Below are positions 51,150 through 62,000 of a DNA stretch of 62,000 bases, piece by piece. The DNA comes from Branchiostoma floridae (Eukaryota > Chordata > Leptocardii > Amphioxiformes > Branchiostomatidae): contig NC_049996.1 of the NCBI RefSeq assembly GCF_000003815.2, positions 6,373,731 through 6,435,730 on the forward strand, in the 5' to 3' direction. A program made the translations under genes and the position numbers. The notes under the pieces are model-generated. The model worked only from the letters and a program-made list of their open reading frames with translations, was not told where the DNA came from and ran no database searches. Within the stretch, counting starts at the first letter, position 1; each line of letters opens with the position of its first letter.

Positions 51150-54130
51150 ATGTGGATTTAGTCACAAGAAATACTCGCTCCAGATTGGCTGAGGAAAGAT
51201 GGCCATGCTCTAAGATCAGCATAGAAAACTTAGTTTCTACGTGTTGTCGGGCGTGTACGGGGGTTGAAGTCTGTAATCATTACTGCTTTCGTTGGGTGTT
51301 TGGTCAACGCTGCGATATCAAAATTCCGCCGTTACCTATTTATACAATCAAGGATAAAACCTCCTTGTTACAAATGTGGCCTTACAAGAGGGTGGTAGAA
51401 TGCCTCGCGGGAGGTATTAATTCACACCATGTCGTATAACAGTTCTCTCGATGGCGATTAATCTATTTGCAAAACAAATGGCCTTCTGCTGTTAGGCCGA
51501 CAAAAGATCTCTCAACGTTATGACACCGGCCCTTTCCTTTGATAGCGATATGTGATGTGTCGAGCGATTGCATACCAAAGTAAGTTCTCACTGTAGCCGC
51601 CCAAGACCATGGTGACGAATTCTTTTAGCGGATGAATACAATAGGGAGATGCCAGCCAGTCTATACATATTCTGAATACTGGATGTGATTTAGTTTTCTT
51701 CTGATATAACGGCAACAGGGAAATACAGACGGGATCCCGTTCTTGTATACGCGAACGTCTAACACGTCTGCAGGGACACCACCCAGGGAAGTTACCGGAT
51801 AGGACATGGGTTAAAATCCCTGCTAACTATCAACACTAATGGTTATCAAAAGACTTTGAGCGTTCTGTTTAAATATCTTAAATGTAAAAGTACAAAAACT
51901 TTCCAAATCCCCGGGAAATAAGCGAATGTGCATGTTGTCACCCGCAGATTTTTCATGCGCAACTTTAGAAATTGCAGTAAACCGACCGGTATTATGCCAA
52001 TGGATGTTACATGTGTAGTCTTGAATTTTCGTGAAAAATGCATAAAAGTTCCGTTGTCGTGGTTTTCTCGGTGTTTGGTCGACATACTATCTATCTGACA
52101 CAGTGACTAAATTTGTCACATCGCCGGATTCTGAGAATCACCACGATAATTTTTGCCATCTGTTCTACTCTTCGTTCCGTGCACCTTCAGTGCAGTCAAG
52201 GCCACTCTGACATTTCATACGTACCCTCTGGCCCCAGCCCTGGTCGTAATTCATTTTCTGTGACAGCTAATTGCAGCAGATTTGGCCAAACATCCTCCCC
52301 TGATCTCTGGCATCTTTGAACCACAACCAGATTTTTTGCCTCCATGGTTTCGGCTTTAAAAATCTCCAAACCGTGCTCATGTGGTGTCATGCCCCGTGGC
52401 TTTTCTTTGCCAAATTGTACCAACCCCCTTCCCCACCGACTCAACTTAAACATTCACGTTAGTGCCAGAGTGAATTGTGAACCTTAAATCGTTTTTGCCA
52501 TGTTTAGGTCAAATCATGAGGTTTTGCTAGATCATTCTACCTATGCACAATGTATTTCTTTCCCGCTATAGTTGCAGCGTGTCAAATGGATACCCTAGTT
52601 CTTTTTGTTAAAATGTCAATACATTCGTGTGTGGTTGTTACAAGACATGTTGGTATGTGTTTTAATAGAAGATAAATGTGGCGGAGTGGATACAAACGTG
52701 TTTAATTTTGTATCTAATTAGAGCAGTATATACCTCAGAGTAGCAATCCCCATTTAGACACATTTGGGAACAAGAAAATAGGGGGTCAGTAAAACCAGGA
52801 CTGTTAACGGAAGTTTTTAATTTGAAATGACTCAGTATTTGATGCATGATAAACAAAAATCAACTAAACTATTCGATTATTCACTAGATAGTGGATAAGA
52901 TGCCTAGTTTGAGACGGATTATCAGGGCGAGTTGCGAGTTATTTATCGTTTATAAATCGCAAGTTCATTACGCCGATGTCTTAGAAAATATGGATCGCGA
53001 CACCATATTCCCATATGTACGGATACATCCCGGATCAATGACAGACAAACTGAAAGGGAACAGTGTCGCTTATTATTGTTAAAAGATTAGATAATATCAG
53101 TACGGGCGAAAATCATACGGCCGACTGTTGAAGCACACCTCAAGAAAGACGGTCCAAGAATTCATTATTTTACACATCGTCAATTAACAGGAAACATTGT
53201 AGCCATTAAAACTTAGCACTAGTTTTTAAGATAGGCACGAAAGGGTTTAGGGTTTAAATGTTCTGATTCGCTATTGTTGTTTTTAGCGTTTTTAGGTTGC
53301 AATGTAGCAATCGTAAAGTACCCCTTTTTGATAAGTACATCTCAATCTCCCGTTTTGATAGTTGGTTGCGTCTGAATCGCCCCCGTTTGGATTTACGACA
53401 GAAACAATGTTTTGAAAGGAATGAATTTGAACGACAAGCTGTGTTGTTATAAACTCCTGTAAAAGCGGGAATTCCTTGTATTAAAAGCAGACCGCATGAT
53501 TTATTGTCACCGGACCACCATGGAAATGACAAGTCTGTATCGTCTGTGCCATGTGGTGCTGGATTCTCGTCACACCCGCAACAAGCCGCTGTGCTAATCA
53601 GAAACGGTCTGTTGAACTCTCTTTTGTTTAGAGCCAGGCCTTCCAGGCGGTCCGGACACAGCTCGGACACTGGCACATGTGGGACACATTTTATTCCTCA
53701 AGCGGTCATTCTTTCTTAGCACGGCGTGGTGGGAAGACGGACAATTCTACTACTACTCCCAACTTTTTTGCTCCCAACTTGTACATTTTTTGGCATCGTA
53801 CTGGCAAGTCTAGAACACTCCTTGTCTCAGCAGAGCGTAGTTTCTTGTAGCGACCACTTCCTTGGCCAAAAATTGTTTGTTTGAAGCCAAGGTTGTCCCA
53901 AAAAATGGGGTTTGGCAACCGGACTATTCAGCGGAGCCAGCCCGGCAAGAACCCGCACTCGTCTGACCCTTGGGCGCCCCTTGTATTCAATTTCGGTGAG
54001 TGTACCTTGCTAATGATAGCTTGTATTGTGTGCATTTAATAGATACGTCACAAGATGTTAAGAGTGACTAGGTCTAAATAAACCGAGAGCGTTACGTTGT
54101 GAATCGTACCTGGTGGTTTTGGGGAGTGTG
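51150..54130. other. long stretch without a recognised gene
   Basis: Several frames of 60-140 codons occur (for example 53254-53676 minus, 140 codons, with a basic C-terminal half) but none has a family motif or convincing splice sites. No mobile element is recognised. The 53254-53676 frame overlaps a 71-codon plus frame; neither is supported. Confidence 0.35.
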
Positions 54131-54132
54131 TG

Positions 54133-54187
54133 CTTGGGTTGAGCAAGGAGGTTAAAAATCTTGATTTTTTAACCTCCTTGGGTTGAG
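54133..54187. mobile_element. hairpin flanked by an 11-bp direct repeat
   Basis: CTTGGGTTGAG at 54133-54143 and 54177-54187 flanks the short palindrome AGGAGGTTAAAAATC / GATTTTTTAACCTCCT. It may be a minimal foldback insertion that duplicated its target, or simple slippage. Confidence 0.5.
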
Positions 54188-54189
54188 TA

Positions 54190-55385
54190 AGACAGCCAAC
54201 CTTAATCTCGTGGGCCCAAATCTTGCCCCAAACCGCCCGAGACCTTGGGACTTCGAAAAAGTCCGCCAAAATCATGTTTCAGCAGGATAAAAAATGTGTC
54301 CCATTTGTACGGCATAATAGTTTTGGCATTTTTACAGCGTATTGTTGTGTAGGAATTAGTCTTCATCTGTGACCTTGTTTCGCCAGTGTTTGGTGATTTC
54401 GATTAGAGAATAACTTTCAACGTGGAAACTTCTTGGCAGTTTGTTACTCATACCACATGTTGTTTACGGCACAGCCAGGCACAACCCTTTTGTCTCTGAT
54501 CGGCCGGAGATATCAGCGCTCCATGAGGCCCTCTTGTGGAATGCCTTTCGCCACCTTGCCGCCGCACAAACAACAAACGCTTCTGTTTCTCGTGGTCATA
54601 TTCATCTGTTTCCCGTGGTCTTAAAGTCAAAGATACGATTTGTTCTCTCACCCTTTATCGTCTGTGGACTAGTACAGTGTACAAGGATCCACTGTGCTTT
54701 AATAATACTGCTGAGCATGAGTCGTGAATTAACCGACGATTGCCGGAACTGCCATACTCCCATCCGTCCTCCGATCGCCCGCCGTCTTATCACTCTGACT
54801 GTAGCCAAAACGGCACCAGTGATCTGATCACCCATTGTCCACCAAGCAGTTTAATAGCGGTGAGCGTACATGTGACTTATTTCATTCTGTCGTATTACAG
54901 GCTAGTGATGATATAGCCGTTGTATACAGGATGCTTTTCCAATCACCTTTACCTCCCTTCCACACGTAGAAGTTGGATATTTCTTGCAATTGCAGCCGTT
55001 TTACTTGTTGGATGGGCGAAATATTCTGTATACTAGTTTACGCCACCCGACGTAACAGTGCACTGCATATTAGACCCGATAGCCGTTGTTTGTGGCTTTT
55101 AGGCAGACATGTGTATTGATATTTTGATGTGCCTTCGTTCGTGCGAAGCCAAGCCGAGAAAGGATATGTTGTGTCATTATTTCTTATTCACGGCGGTACA
55201 TTTTATTTCTGTAACTTCTTTAATGTTTCAAAACTCGGGCTACACCAAAAGTTACATGATAATACACTTTTGTGCCCTTTGGTTATAAGAGAAATAAACC
55301 TCATCGGTCAAAGTAACGACACGTTAGCATCCCGAGTATTGTTGTCTGTCTACACAAGCGTTATCGCCGGTGCAATATTTATTAA
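54190..55385. other. no gene recognised
   Basis: Overlapping frames of 60-130 codons on both strands at 54433-54835 and 55129-55395 have no motif that I know. I see no repeats. Confidence 0.35.
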
Positions 55386-55387
55386 TA

Positions 55388-55650
55388 GAGGGTAGAGTGT
55401 TCGCCATGCATTCGGTACGTCGTAAGTTCGATCCCCGGCCGAATATGGTATGGCGTGTTAAATATTCGTGCTAATTTCTCAGCTTGGCACTCAGCATTCG
55501 GGAAAGAGTATGAAAGTTGAACACACACCACAACCAGTGTCCTAGCCCCCTGCTGTAGTAATTGCAGTTGTTTGGCCCAGGGTTACTGACACGAACATGG
55601 GCGCCGCCCTATGCACCATGGAGCGGGAAGGACTTTGACTTGACATGACT
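55388..55650 (+). mobile_element. tRNA-derived SINE (second family)
   Basis: GGGTAGAGTGTTCGCCATGC is box A-like, and AGTTCGATCCCCGG near 55425 is an almost consensus box B. A unique body follows (ACCACAACCAGTGTCCTAGC, GGGTTACTGACACGAACATG, GCACCATGGAGCGGGAAGGA) and a TTTGACTTGACATGAC end. Different from the SINE at 38745. Not an intact tRNA. Confidence 0.65.
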
Positions 55651-55659
55651 ATATAAGCG

Positions 55660-56440
55660 TTGTAATTCAATATGTTTCACTTTTGCTCTAAATTATATCT
55701 GAATTACTTTGATGCCTTACATCACTTCCGACTGTCTGTAACTGATGGAAAACAACATTTTACCGATACAGACATATAAAAGTTGCTAAGTTAGTATCAC
55801 TATTGCAAAAAAATTCTTCATATCAATCCTCTCTCACAATCTGTCCCCACAGGTGAACGCCGGCATGACAACCCCCAGATTACAGGAAGAATCGACTGAC
55901 AAGTACACCCCCTTGTCGCGATGGTTTGGGCTCTGAGCCCATATCACTGAAGAAAAAAACCAAATGAACATCACAGCAATATGAAAAAAGGGAAAAATCA
56001 AGAGTCACACAACCATACAAAATGATATAACAAAAAGATATGAAATAAAAACCCTCAAACGAAACAACACAATCCTCATACATACACGACATCTTTACGC
56101 CAAATGGTCAAGCCAAAAATAGGACTGACCCACTTTTCTCCCCTATTGATACATAATATCGGGTAATTTGTTAAAAAATGTAATGTGCTGAATACTTGAT
56201 GGTGAAACGAGTATCTAACACATGAATTCCTAGTTTATAACATCGATCTCGTCATCGTATTATACGCCTTGCCCAAAGCAGACTAAAGGTCACACAGAAA
56301 AAAAAACAAATTCCCTAGGGAATACCCGTAGAAAAATTCCTCGCATGCCTGCGGAATTCCGAGAATTCTTGTCAAACGGTCGCACACTATAAACACTGAA
56401 CGATCCGTCACACCTTTTTGTCATGGACTGTGAGCGAGCG
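55660..56440. other. no gene recognised
   Basis: AT-rich, with short frames. TTCCCTAGGGAATACC near 56312 and GCGGAATTCCGAGAATTC near 56352 are small palindromes only. Confidence 0.4.
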
Positions 56441-57480
56441 AATGGGTGAGATAGCTCTGGAGATGCCTTACATAATCAATTTTTATTATACAAATCAGGG
56501 GCTAATTTGCATAGATAATGAGGATAGTTTAAAAGCCTACTTCATTTCATAATAGCAGATACTCAAACATAAGACACATGTAACTAACAAAGAGAGAACT
56601 AAGAAAGAGAGAAATATTAGCCTAACTGAGTAGTGTACTAGTGTGTTCGATTGGGCCACAGCAAGTTATAATTTTATGGATGACATCCGCACGCGCATTA
56701 ATGTTCGCCTGATTTCAGGGAAAGAAAAACAAGAATTTTTTCTTCTGCAGGGACCGTCAACATGACGATAAAGTACCAAAATGAGCAAATATATTTTTTG
56801 TAGCCTAATGATTGTACTTGTACAAGTGACACTTTCGAGGTACCCAGGATTGTAGTTGCAGAAATAAAACTTATAGGATATATGAAAGCTATGAGTGTGC
56901 TTACCAACTTTGTTGATGATGCCAGTCTACAACACTAGTGTCACTTTTACCACACCAGTACATGTCTTAAAAACAGGAATGAATGCCTTGTTGGCTCTGA
57001 TGCCATGTTTTGTCCCTTTAATTCTTTTTACAACAGTGGTCACAACTTTATGGTGCCTATTTTTGAAAATGTAGCCATCTTCTTTGTTTTTACCTATCTT
57101 GTTTTTTTCGTCCCATCGCACGTTTTTTGCAGTCTGCAGAGGATGTCATCCATAAAATTTACTTGCTGTGGCCTTGGTAAAAATTCGCGGAATTTACAAC
57201 AAGTCTTACGCTCGTGCTTAATTGCATCATTCCTTTGGAGGGTAATAACACGGGAAGGGTTGACGGATCTTCATGCTTTTTGATCTCTAGGTAACTTGGG
57301 GGATGCCTTCTATAATCAAGTATTTTATGCAAACCAGGGGCTAGTTTGCACAATTAATCAATCCGCAGCATTTCATAACAGGACAGTCAAACTTACATGT
57401 ATAACATTTGCAACTGAAAAAAAGAGATATTTATAGATATATATATAGATATGAAATATGCAAATTGCTACCTAGCTCAA
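56440..57480 (+). mobile_element. octamer-rich element, diverged, interrupted by a TIR element
   Basis: Contains AATCAGGGGCTAATTTGCAT before and GGGTTGACGGATCTTCATGC, CAAACCAGGGGCTAGTTTGC and ATATGCAAATTGCTACC after the element at 56654-57173. Strongly diverged from copies A and B. Confidence 0.5.
56654..57173. mobile_element. TIR element, GGCCACAGCAAGT ends
   Basis: The left end GGCCACAGCAAGTTATAATT then TTATGGATGACATCC is the inverse of the right end GGATGTCATCCATAAAATTT then ACTTGCTGTGGCC. About 520 bp with no coding capacity; a short TTG/TTGG flanks both ends. The same terminal motif occurs at 45323-45354, 34796-34841 and near 32836. Confidence 0.65.
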
Positions 57481-58180
57481 CAATGTAGTACGTTATATAC
57501 TTCCAATGTGAATAATTGACTATCGAGATAAAACATGTCAATATTGACGGCTTAATACATTGCATGGACGTTTCCACAAAGTAATATAGTTTTCTTGTAC
57601 AACCCCTTTAAGTATAATATACAACTGCTGCAATACAGATAATTATTTCCGACTTGTTGCTTGCAACAATGATGATGTAACATTCTTTGTTTCACAATGC
57701 AGTCCACTACATTGTGTATCCCATATGTCTAATGTACAATCCCTATAAACAATCTCATTAATGACTACAAGTTATACTGTGAAAAACAAACCCTGCTTTT
57801 TTCAACAATGTATTGTACCGGTAGTAACTGTTACATGTACAACCCTTTTAAAACTTATAATATATGCCCCTGTATACAATATCATCATTGCTCTTATTCT
57901 TGGTGTACAGATTATCAAATCTTATGGGAAACACGTACACCCCACCATGTATAATGTACTGTCCCTATAGTACCATTTTTTGTTGACTTTTGGGGTCACT
58001 TCCTGTGGAGACGGGGTAAGTGCAGCGTGGTAGCAGCATGACGTAATACCACCTAAATATAGCACGATTGCGTAATACCCACTCAGGGCCACTGTAAAAC
58101 CCATTTTCCACGTACAAACATCCCCTGCAAAACCGTCAGAAGCCACTAGACGAAAAAACACCTCGTACGTTTCTTCTCCT
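57480..58180. other. no gene recognised
   Basis: Two blocks resemble each other: TGTACAACCCCTTTAAGTATAATATACA near 57596 and ATGTACAACCCTTTTAAAACTTATAATATA near 57834, read in part. Probably an old local duplication. No coding sequence. Confidence 0.4.
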
Positions 58181-58700
58181 TCTCAAGAACTACCCACATA
58201 CCAAATATCAGATCAATCTGTCATGGTCTTACGATGCTGGACTGTTCACAGACATGCCCTATATGAGGTTTCTGCACATACACATGACACATTGTATCAT
58301 GCAAATTACCACTTGATTTGCATAACAAGTATACACTTATGCACATTATTACGTAAGCTATCTGCATACCTACAGTCATTAAGATCCATCAACCCCTGCT
58401 TTCATTATTCCTTCTCAAAACCTAAAACAAGAATTAATTTCACCGCCCCTGCGAAACCCCTAGGTGGCCAAAACTTACACACCTTACTATGCTTTTACAC
58501 AGCTACCTACCACTTACAAATCATCACCCAAACAAGTCCCAAACAAAAAAATAGCAAAACCGGAAGTTCCGCTGCAGTACCATAACACGCCGCCAGAGCG
58601 CCCTGCCGTAAAGCAATTCCTACCATTCCTTTGTCATGTCTAATCCTACCCACATACCAAATATCAAAGCAATTCATCCACGCGTTCCCCAGTTATCAGG
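58180..58700 (-). mobile_element. octamer-rich element, reverse orientation, diverged
   Basis: Contains ACCCACATACCAAATATCA twice, CCACTTGATTTGCATAACAA, CGGAAGTTCCGCTGCAGTAC and ATAACACGCCGCCAGAGCG, the reverse of the usual GCGG...GTAC...CAGCGGAACTTCC phrases. Confidence 0.6.
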
Positions 58701-58709
58701 CTGACAAAC

Positions 58710-59400
58710 GACCCACTGACATAAAACAGCACTGACTACAAACCTTCGTTTCACGAAGGAACGAGAGTAAGACAGCTGTTGACAACCCTCCACTCTATGT
58801 ATCTTAGTATTGCCCAACGTGAATATTGAATAGGAAGTGCTCTCTATATGAAATGGCACCTGAAGTAATACGACCTCTTCTTCCACTGGACTGGAATTAA
58901 GCACACGCCTGATTTACTAAGTAACCTACAGGTGAAACAGGAAAGAATCCCAGTAATAGCGGCGCGGTCAATTAAAAGCCTGGGAAACAAATTTGATGTT
59001 TCGCCAAGTGACAAGAATTCAAGCAGCAAGTAACTGAAAGCTGTGGGCTCCACAGAAAATCTTAAGTATTATTTCAGACCAATAATTTTGCAGATGATAT
59101 TGTTCCTCTCCCAGTAGTGAGGGAAGGGGAAAGAAGAGTAAGCAGATACCTGAGAAGGTCGCTAGGGATGCCACAATACTTGACGAGCGTTAGTCTGTTT
59201 TAATTGACGAAGGCAAGGTCCCATTAATGGAGAACTTTATTGCACGACATTTGTACATGGTACAATGTATGGCAACAACTATTACACAAAGTACAAAATA
59301 GGTGTATAGAATAAGACTTAACATCCTAATTACCACAACAATAAGAATTAACACAAGTCTTTAATATAGTGTTACAATCGGGTTGGGCTAATCGTGAGTT
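58710..59400. other. no gene recognised
   Basis: Short frames only. From about 59210 to 59400 the sequence may be the 3' UTR of the LINE remnant on the minus strand, but I cannot confirm its end. Confidence 0.35.
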
Positions 59401-59411
59401 TCACTATTCTT

Positions 59412-59720
59412 TCATATAGCGAAGCAGTCTTTGATAGATTTGCCTATCTTTGCATTATGGGAGTTGTGGCATCTAAAGATATATACAAATCTGTCAGTAG
59501 CATCAAGTCTCTTGAAATCTGCTGTACTGGATTCGGGAAATGTGAATAGCTCATTACGTAACATAGCGTATCTAGAACATTCCATTAAAAAGTGAAATTC
59601 ATCGTCAATATGCTTTGGACAGAAAGGACAGAAACTTTGGTCAGGGGCTATATTGTAGTATCTACCTGTTTCAATATTAAATTTTGGCTACTGATTCGAT
59701 TCTTAACTGAGTTATCGCTT
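59412..59720 (-). pseudogene. LINE ORF C-terminal remnant with zinc knuckle
   Basis: Reads GRYYNIAPDQSFCPFCPKHI, DDEFHFLMECSRYAMLRNEL and FKRLDATDRFVYIF, with a stop at 59412-59414. C-x2-C-x8-H-x4-C (FCPFCPKHIDDEFHFLMEC) is the cysteine-histidine motif found at the end of many LINE ORF2 proteins. A frame break is present upstream near 59700. Opposite in orientation to the neighbouring L1-like element. Confidence 0.75.
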
Positions 59721-60259
59721 TTAGAATTTCAGAATTGTTTATATCATAAACGTATGTTAAAGGTATGTTTCTTGTTCATAATATTCTTTTGACTTGCTAA
59801 GAAAAGACAGTTTTGAATTTTTGTCAATGCTCCAGGAAAGATCGGAAGAATACAAGTCAGGCAAGCAGAAATATGTATAAGATCAAGAGGAAAATAAGAT
59901 CCGCACCAGAAGCGATAGAAAACGCTTACGATCTTACTTACGACAATAAAGGCCAAATGGATTGACAATTTACATTTAAGGAATTTATCTTGTTAGCAGA
60001 AAGGACATGCTTGGAAGATAATTACTTCTGATGGCTCAAAACAAAACAAATCCTCGAGATATTAGGAGAGCAGACAGATTGTTTCTCTACCTTGTATTTT
60101 TTTACGTATGTGATTATTTAAGAATATGATTAAATAGTCATGATTTTGGTCACTTTGAATCTCAAATCATGACATATTTTCATTCTCATTGAAGCAAGAA
60201 TCCATCGGACAATATAACCACCCGACAGATATATATCTTGCAAATCTGGGTCCAGTAAC

Positions 60260-60878
60260 TTGCAATACCCCACTTTGTTCTTAGATTACAGTAAAGCATT
60301 TGATACCATATCCAAAGATTTCATTTTAAAAGCTTTAGAGAAATACAACCTAGGTCCAGACTTTGTAAACTGGGTCAAAGTTTACACAAAGAATGCACAA
60401 AGCTGCCTCAATCACTGTGGACACCTGTCAGATTGGATCGGTCTTGAAAGAGGAGTGCGGCAGGGGTGCTCTCAGAATTCTCCAGTCTGATGAGATCAAA
60501 GGAATTCTTTTCCCGTCATCTGATGACCACACAGTAGAAGCCCGTATCGTCCAGTACGCAGATGACACAGAGCTGGTCCTGGATGATAAGGCTTCAATTA
60601 TGAAAAGTTTAGACTTAGTTGAACAGTTTTCTATCTTTTCTGGCTTACGTTTGAATAAAGGGAAAACGGAAGCCATGTGGCTAGGCCCTTGGGCTGATAG
60701 TTCTGAAACGATAGGCGGACTGAAATGGACTTGTAGGGTAAAATGTTTAGGGGTTATATTTTCATCCACACTCTCTGCTTCCGAAATAGTTGACAATTGG
60801 AACGACAAATTTTGTAAAATGAAAAAGTTACTTTCTTCTTGGGCTCCAAGAAACTTAAGTTTGTTAGGCAAATGGTAA
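60260..60878 (+). pseudogene. LINE reverse transcriptase, disrupted
   Basis: The first frame runs 60260-60490 and stops after GVRQGCSQNSPV. The second runs 60393-60878 and carries the YADD box and downstream motifs, stopping after LLGKW. About 60-70 residues normally found between GVRQGC-PLSP and the YADD box appear lost. AAAATGGGTTAAGAAATT is duplicated in tandem at 60875-60918. Confidence 0.85.
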
Positions 60879-60915
60879 AATGGGTTAAGAAATTCTAGTA
60901 AAATGGGTTAAGAAA

Positions 60916-61975
60916 TTGTTACATCAGACTGACAATGCATATGCTCCTATCTGGAAAAAAATCCAGTTAAGTTATCTACATAGATTTGGTCCCAATGTTT
61001 GTATTTTTAGGTGTAATTGTAATATGGCACATTTTCAACCTTGTAACTATATACAGTCGTTACCTGACTTTTATAAGAAACTAATACAAACTTGGTACGA
61101 ATTTAAGGTAACTAACACAATAGACGATGTATCAGAGGAGAATATACCTTGGCAACTTTTGTGGAATAATGTATGTGTCACCTACAAAGGTAAAATGTTA
61201 TATTTCCGTAATTGGGTTAAGAAAGATATTTTGTTTATCAATGATATTATTGACTGCTGTGGAAATTTGATGTCTTTAAATGAGTTGAAAAGCATTGTAG
61301 GAGATCACCCCAGTTTGTTATTTCAGTACAATGCACTACGCAATGCTATTCCTTCCAAATGGGTAGGATTTCCTCATTCAGAAAGTAAGGTTACGACCAG
61401 AGATCAAATTACTTGGAAAGGAGGTTTACTCGCAAAGCAACACATTTTTCAAAAATATTTTAATCTCCGAAAAAGCAGTCGTGCCAATAGGGCAAAGCTT
61501 TTGGGAAAAACGTCTAAAGCAATTTGACTTTCAAGTTGTTCCGTGGAAGAAAATTTGGAAAGCTTTATTCTACATCACAAAAGAACCCAAAATACGATCA
61601 TTGCTGTGGAAAGTATTGCATAATGTATACCCCACAAGGGTCAAGTTGTATAAACAAGGTATTACAGACACTTACAAATGCCCGTCATGTGGTTCTGTCG
61701 ACTACGTGGAACACTTTTTTTATGAGTGTAAATGTGTAAAACCTTTATGGACGCATATTGAAAAACTGTATTGTATCAATTATGGCACATCTGTATCATT
61801 AGACTTGCATCATGTAATTGTTGGCTATAAGCTCTATAACATTGTCCAATTTAAGTATATAAACATGTTGATAATGATTGGAAAACACACTATTTCAAAA
61901 TACAAATACGGAAAGTATGTGGGAACGATAACGTCACTTTTTGAGCAAGAGTGTGTACTAAGAGGTATTTCTTGA
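60916..61975 (+). pseudogene. LINE ORF2 C-terminal region, frameshifted
   Basis: The frame 60916-61527 (WYEFKVTNTIDDVSEENIPW and following) is continued in another frame at 61481-61975, which carries CPSCGSVDYVEHFFYECKC and ends SLFEQECVLRGIS-stop. The last part is nearly identical to 33757-34260 once the MITE there is removed. Confidence 0.85.
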
Positions 61976-62000
61976 TTCTCTGTAACATCTCTGTAACATT

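Larger units (their letters stand above)
60230..62000 (+). mobile_element. L1/Tx1-like LINE, 5' truncated, multiple frame breaks
   Basis: Reverse transcriptase blocks in order: FLDYSKAFDTISKDFILKAL, GLERGVRQGC, ARIVQYADDTELVLDD (the YADD box), RLNKGKTEAMWLG and VKCLGVIFSS, then a connector and the knuckle CPSCGSVDYVEHFFYECKC. The frame shifts between 60393 and 60490, where the part between GVRQGC and the YADD box is also mostly deleted, and again near 60870 and 61500. The right end lies at or beyond the window edge. Inactive. Confidence 0.88.

Noticed and set aside
53254-53676. 140-codon minus-strand frame as a gene
   Set aside because: No motif, a competing frame on the other strand, and no splice or promoter evidence. 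Long frames of this size occur by chance in the window.
55388-55450. Functional tRNA gene
   Set aside because: Box B is near consensus, but the acceptor and anticodon stems do not pair; the rest is a SINE body.

Overview
The window is animal genomic DNA. It is AT-rich, with spliced GT-AG introns and dense families of transposable elements and simple repeats. There are no operons and no bacterial-type gene packing. The mix of Penelope-like elements, CR1/L1/RTE-like LINE scraps, tRNA-derived SINEs, hAT-type MITEs and many small inverted-repeat elements, plus an AMP deaminase with many short exons, suggests an invertebrate deuterostome. A lancelet (Branchiostoma) is my best guess. That assignment is inference from repeat style, not proof. 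One 100-N assembly gap is present at 49916-50015.

The one gene I can reconstruct completely is an AMP deaminase on the minus strand (11617-30969). I resolve 17 coding exons with consistent GT-AG sites and matching phases at every junction. Together they total 2367 nt, or 788 residues plus a stop. The N-terminus is low-complexity with an 11-residue poly-Q run. The C-terminal two thirds is the adenosine/AMP deaminase catalytic domain, with THIH and SLSTDDP signatures. Just 5' of the start codon, on the same strand, lies a 44-codon ORF (30998-31132) that would encode a tail-anchored microprotein. It could be an upstream ORF, or the last exon of another gene.

Layout. 1-11.6 kb: intergenic, with a Penelope terminus carrying a hammerhead-ribozyme-like core, a 35-bp hairpin, a 1.3-kb coding-like 48/54-bp minisatellite, a roughly 190-bp tandem repeat family interrupted by a mobile element, and LINE remnants. 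11.6-31 kb: the AMP deaminase gene; its introns hold Penelope copies (one a recent inverted insertion with target-site duplication), a TIR element, LINE remnants, octamer-rich repeats and a truncated LINE. 31-48 kb: repeat-rich intergenic DNA with nested elements (hAT MITEs inside octamer-rich repeats, a MITE inside an L1-like 3' end), a tRNA-SINE and microsatellites. 48-50 kb: a GC-rich patch and a convincing but unidentified terminal exon on the minus strand. 50-56 kb: little recognisable apart from a SINE. 56-62 kb: more octamer-rich repeat, a TIR element, and two LINEs. One of these is an L1/Tx1-like element with several frame breaks that runs to the window edge.

The mobile elements do not act together as a system. 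Nested insertions do give a relative order of activity: the 190-bp repeat predates the octamer-rich element, which predates the hAT MITE; and the L1-like 3' end predates the TTCGCGG MITE.
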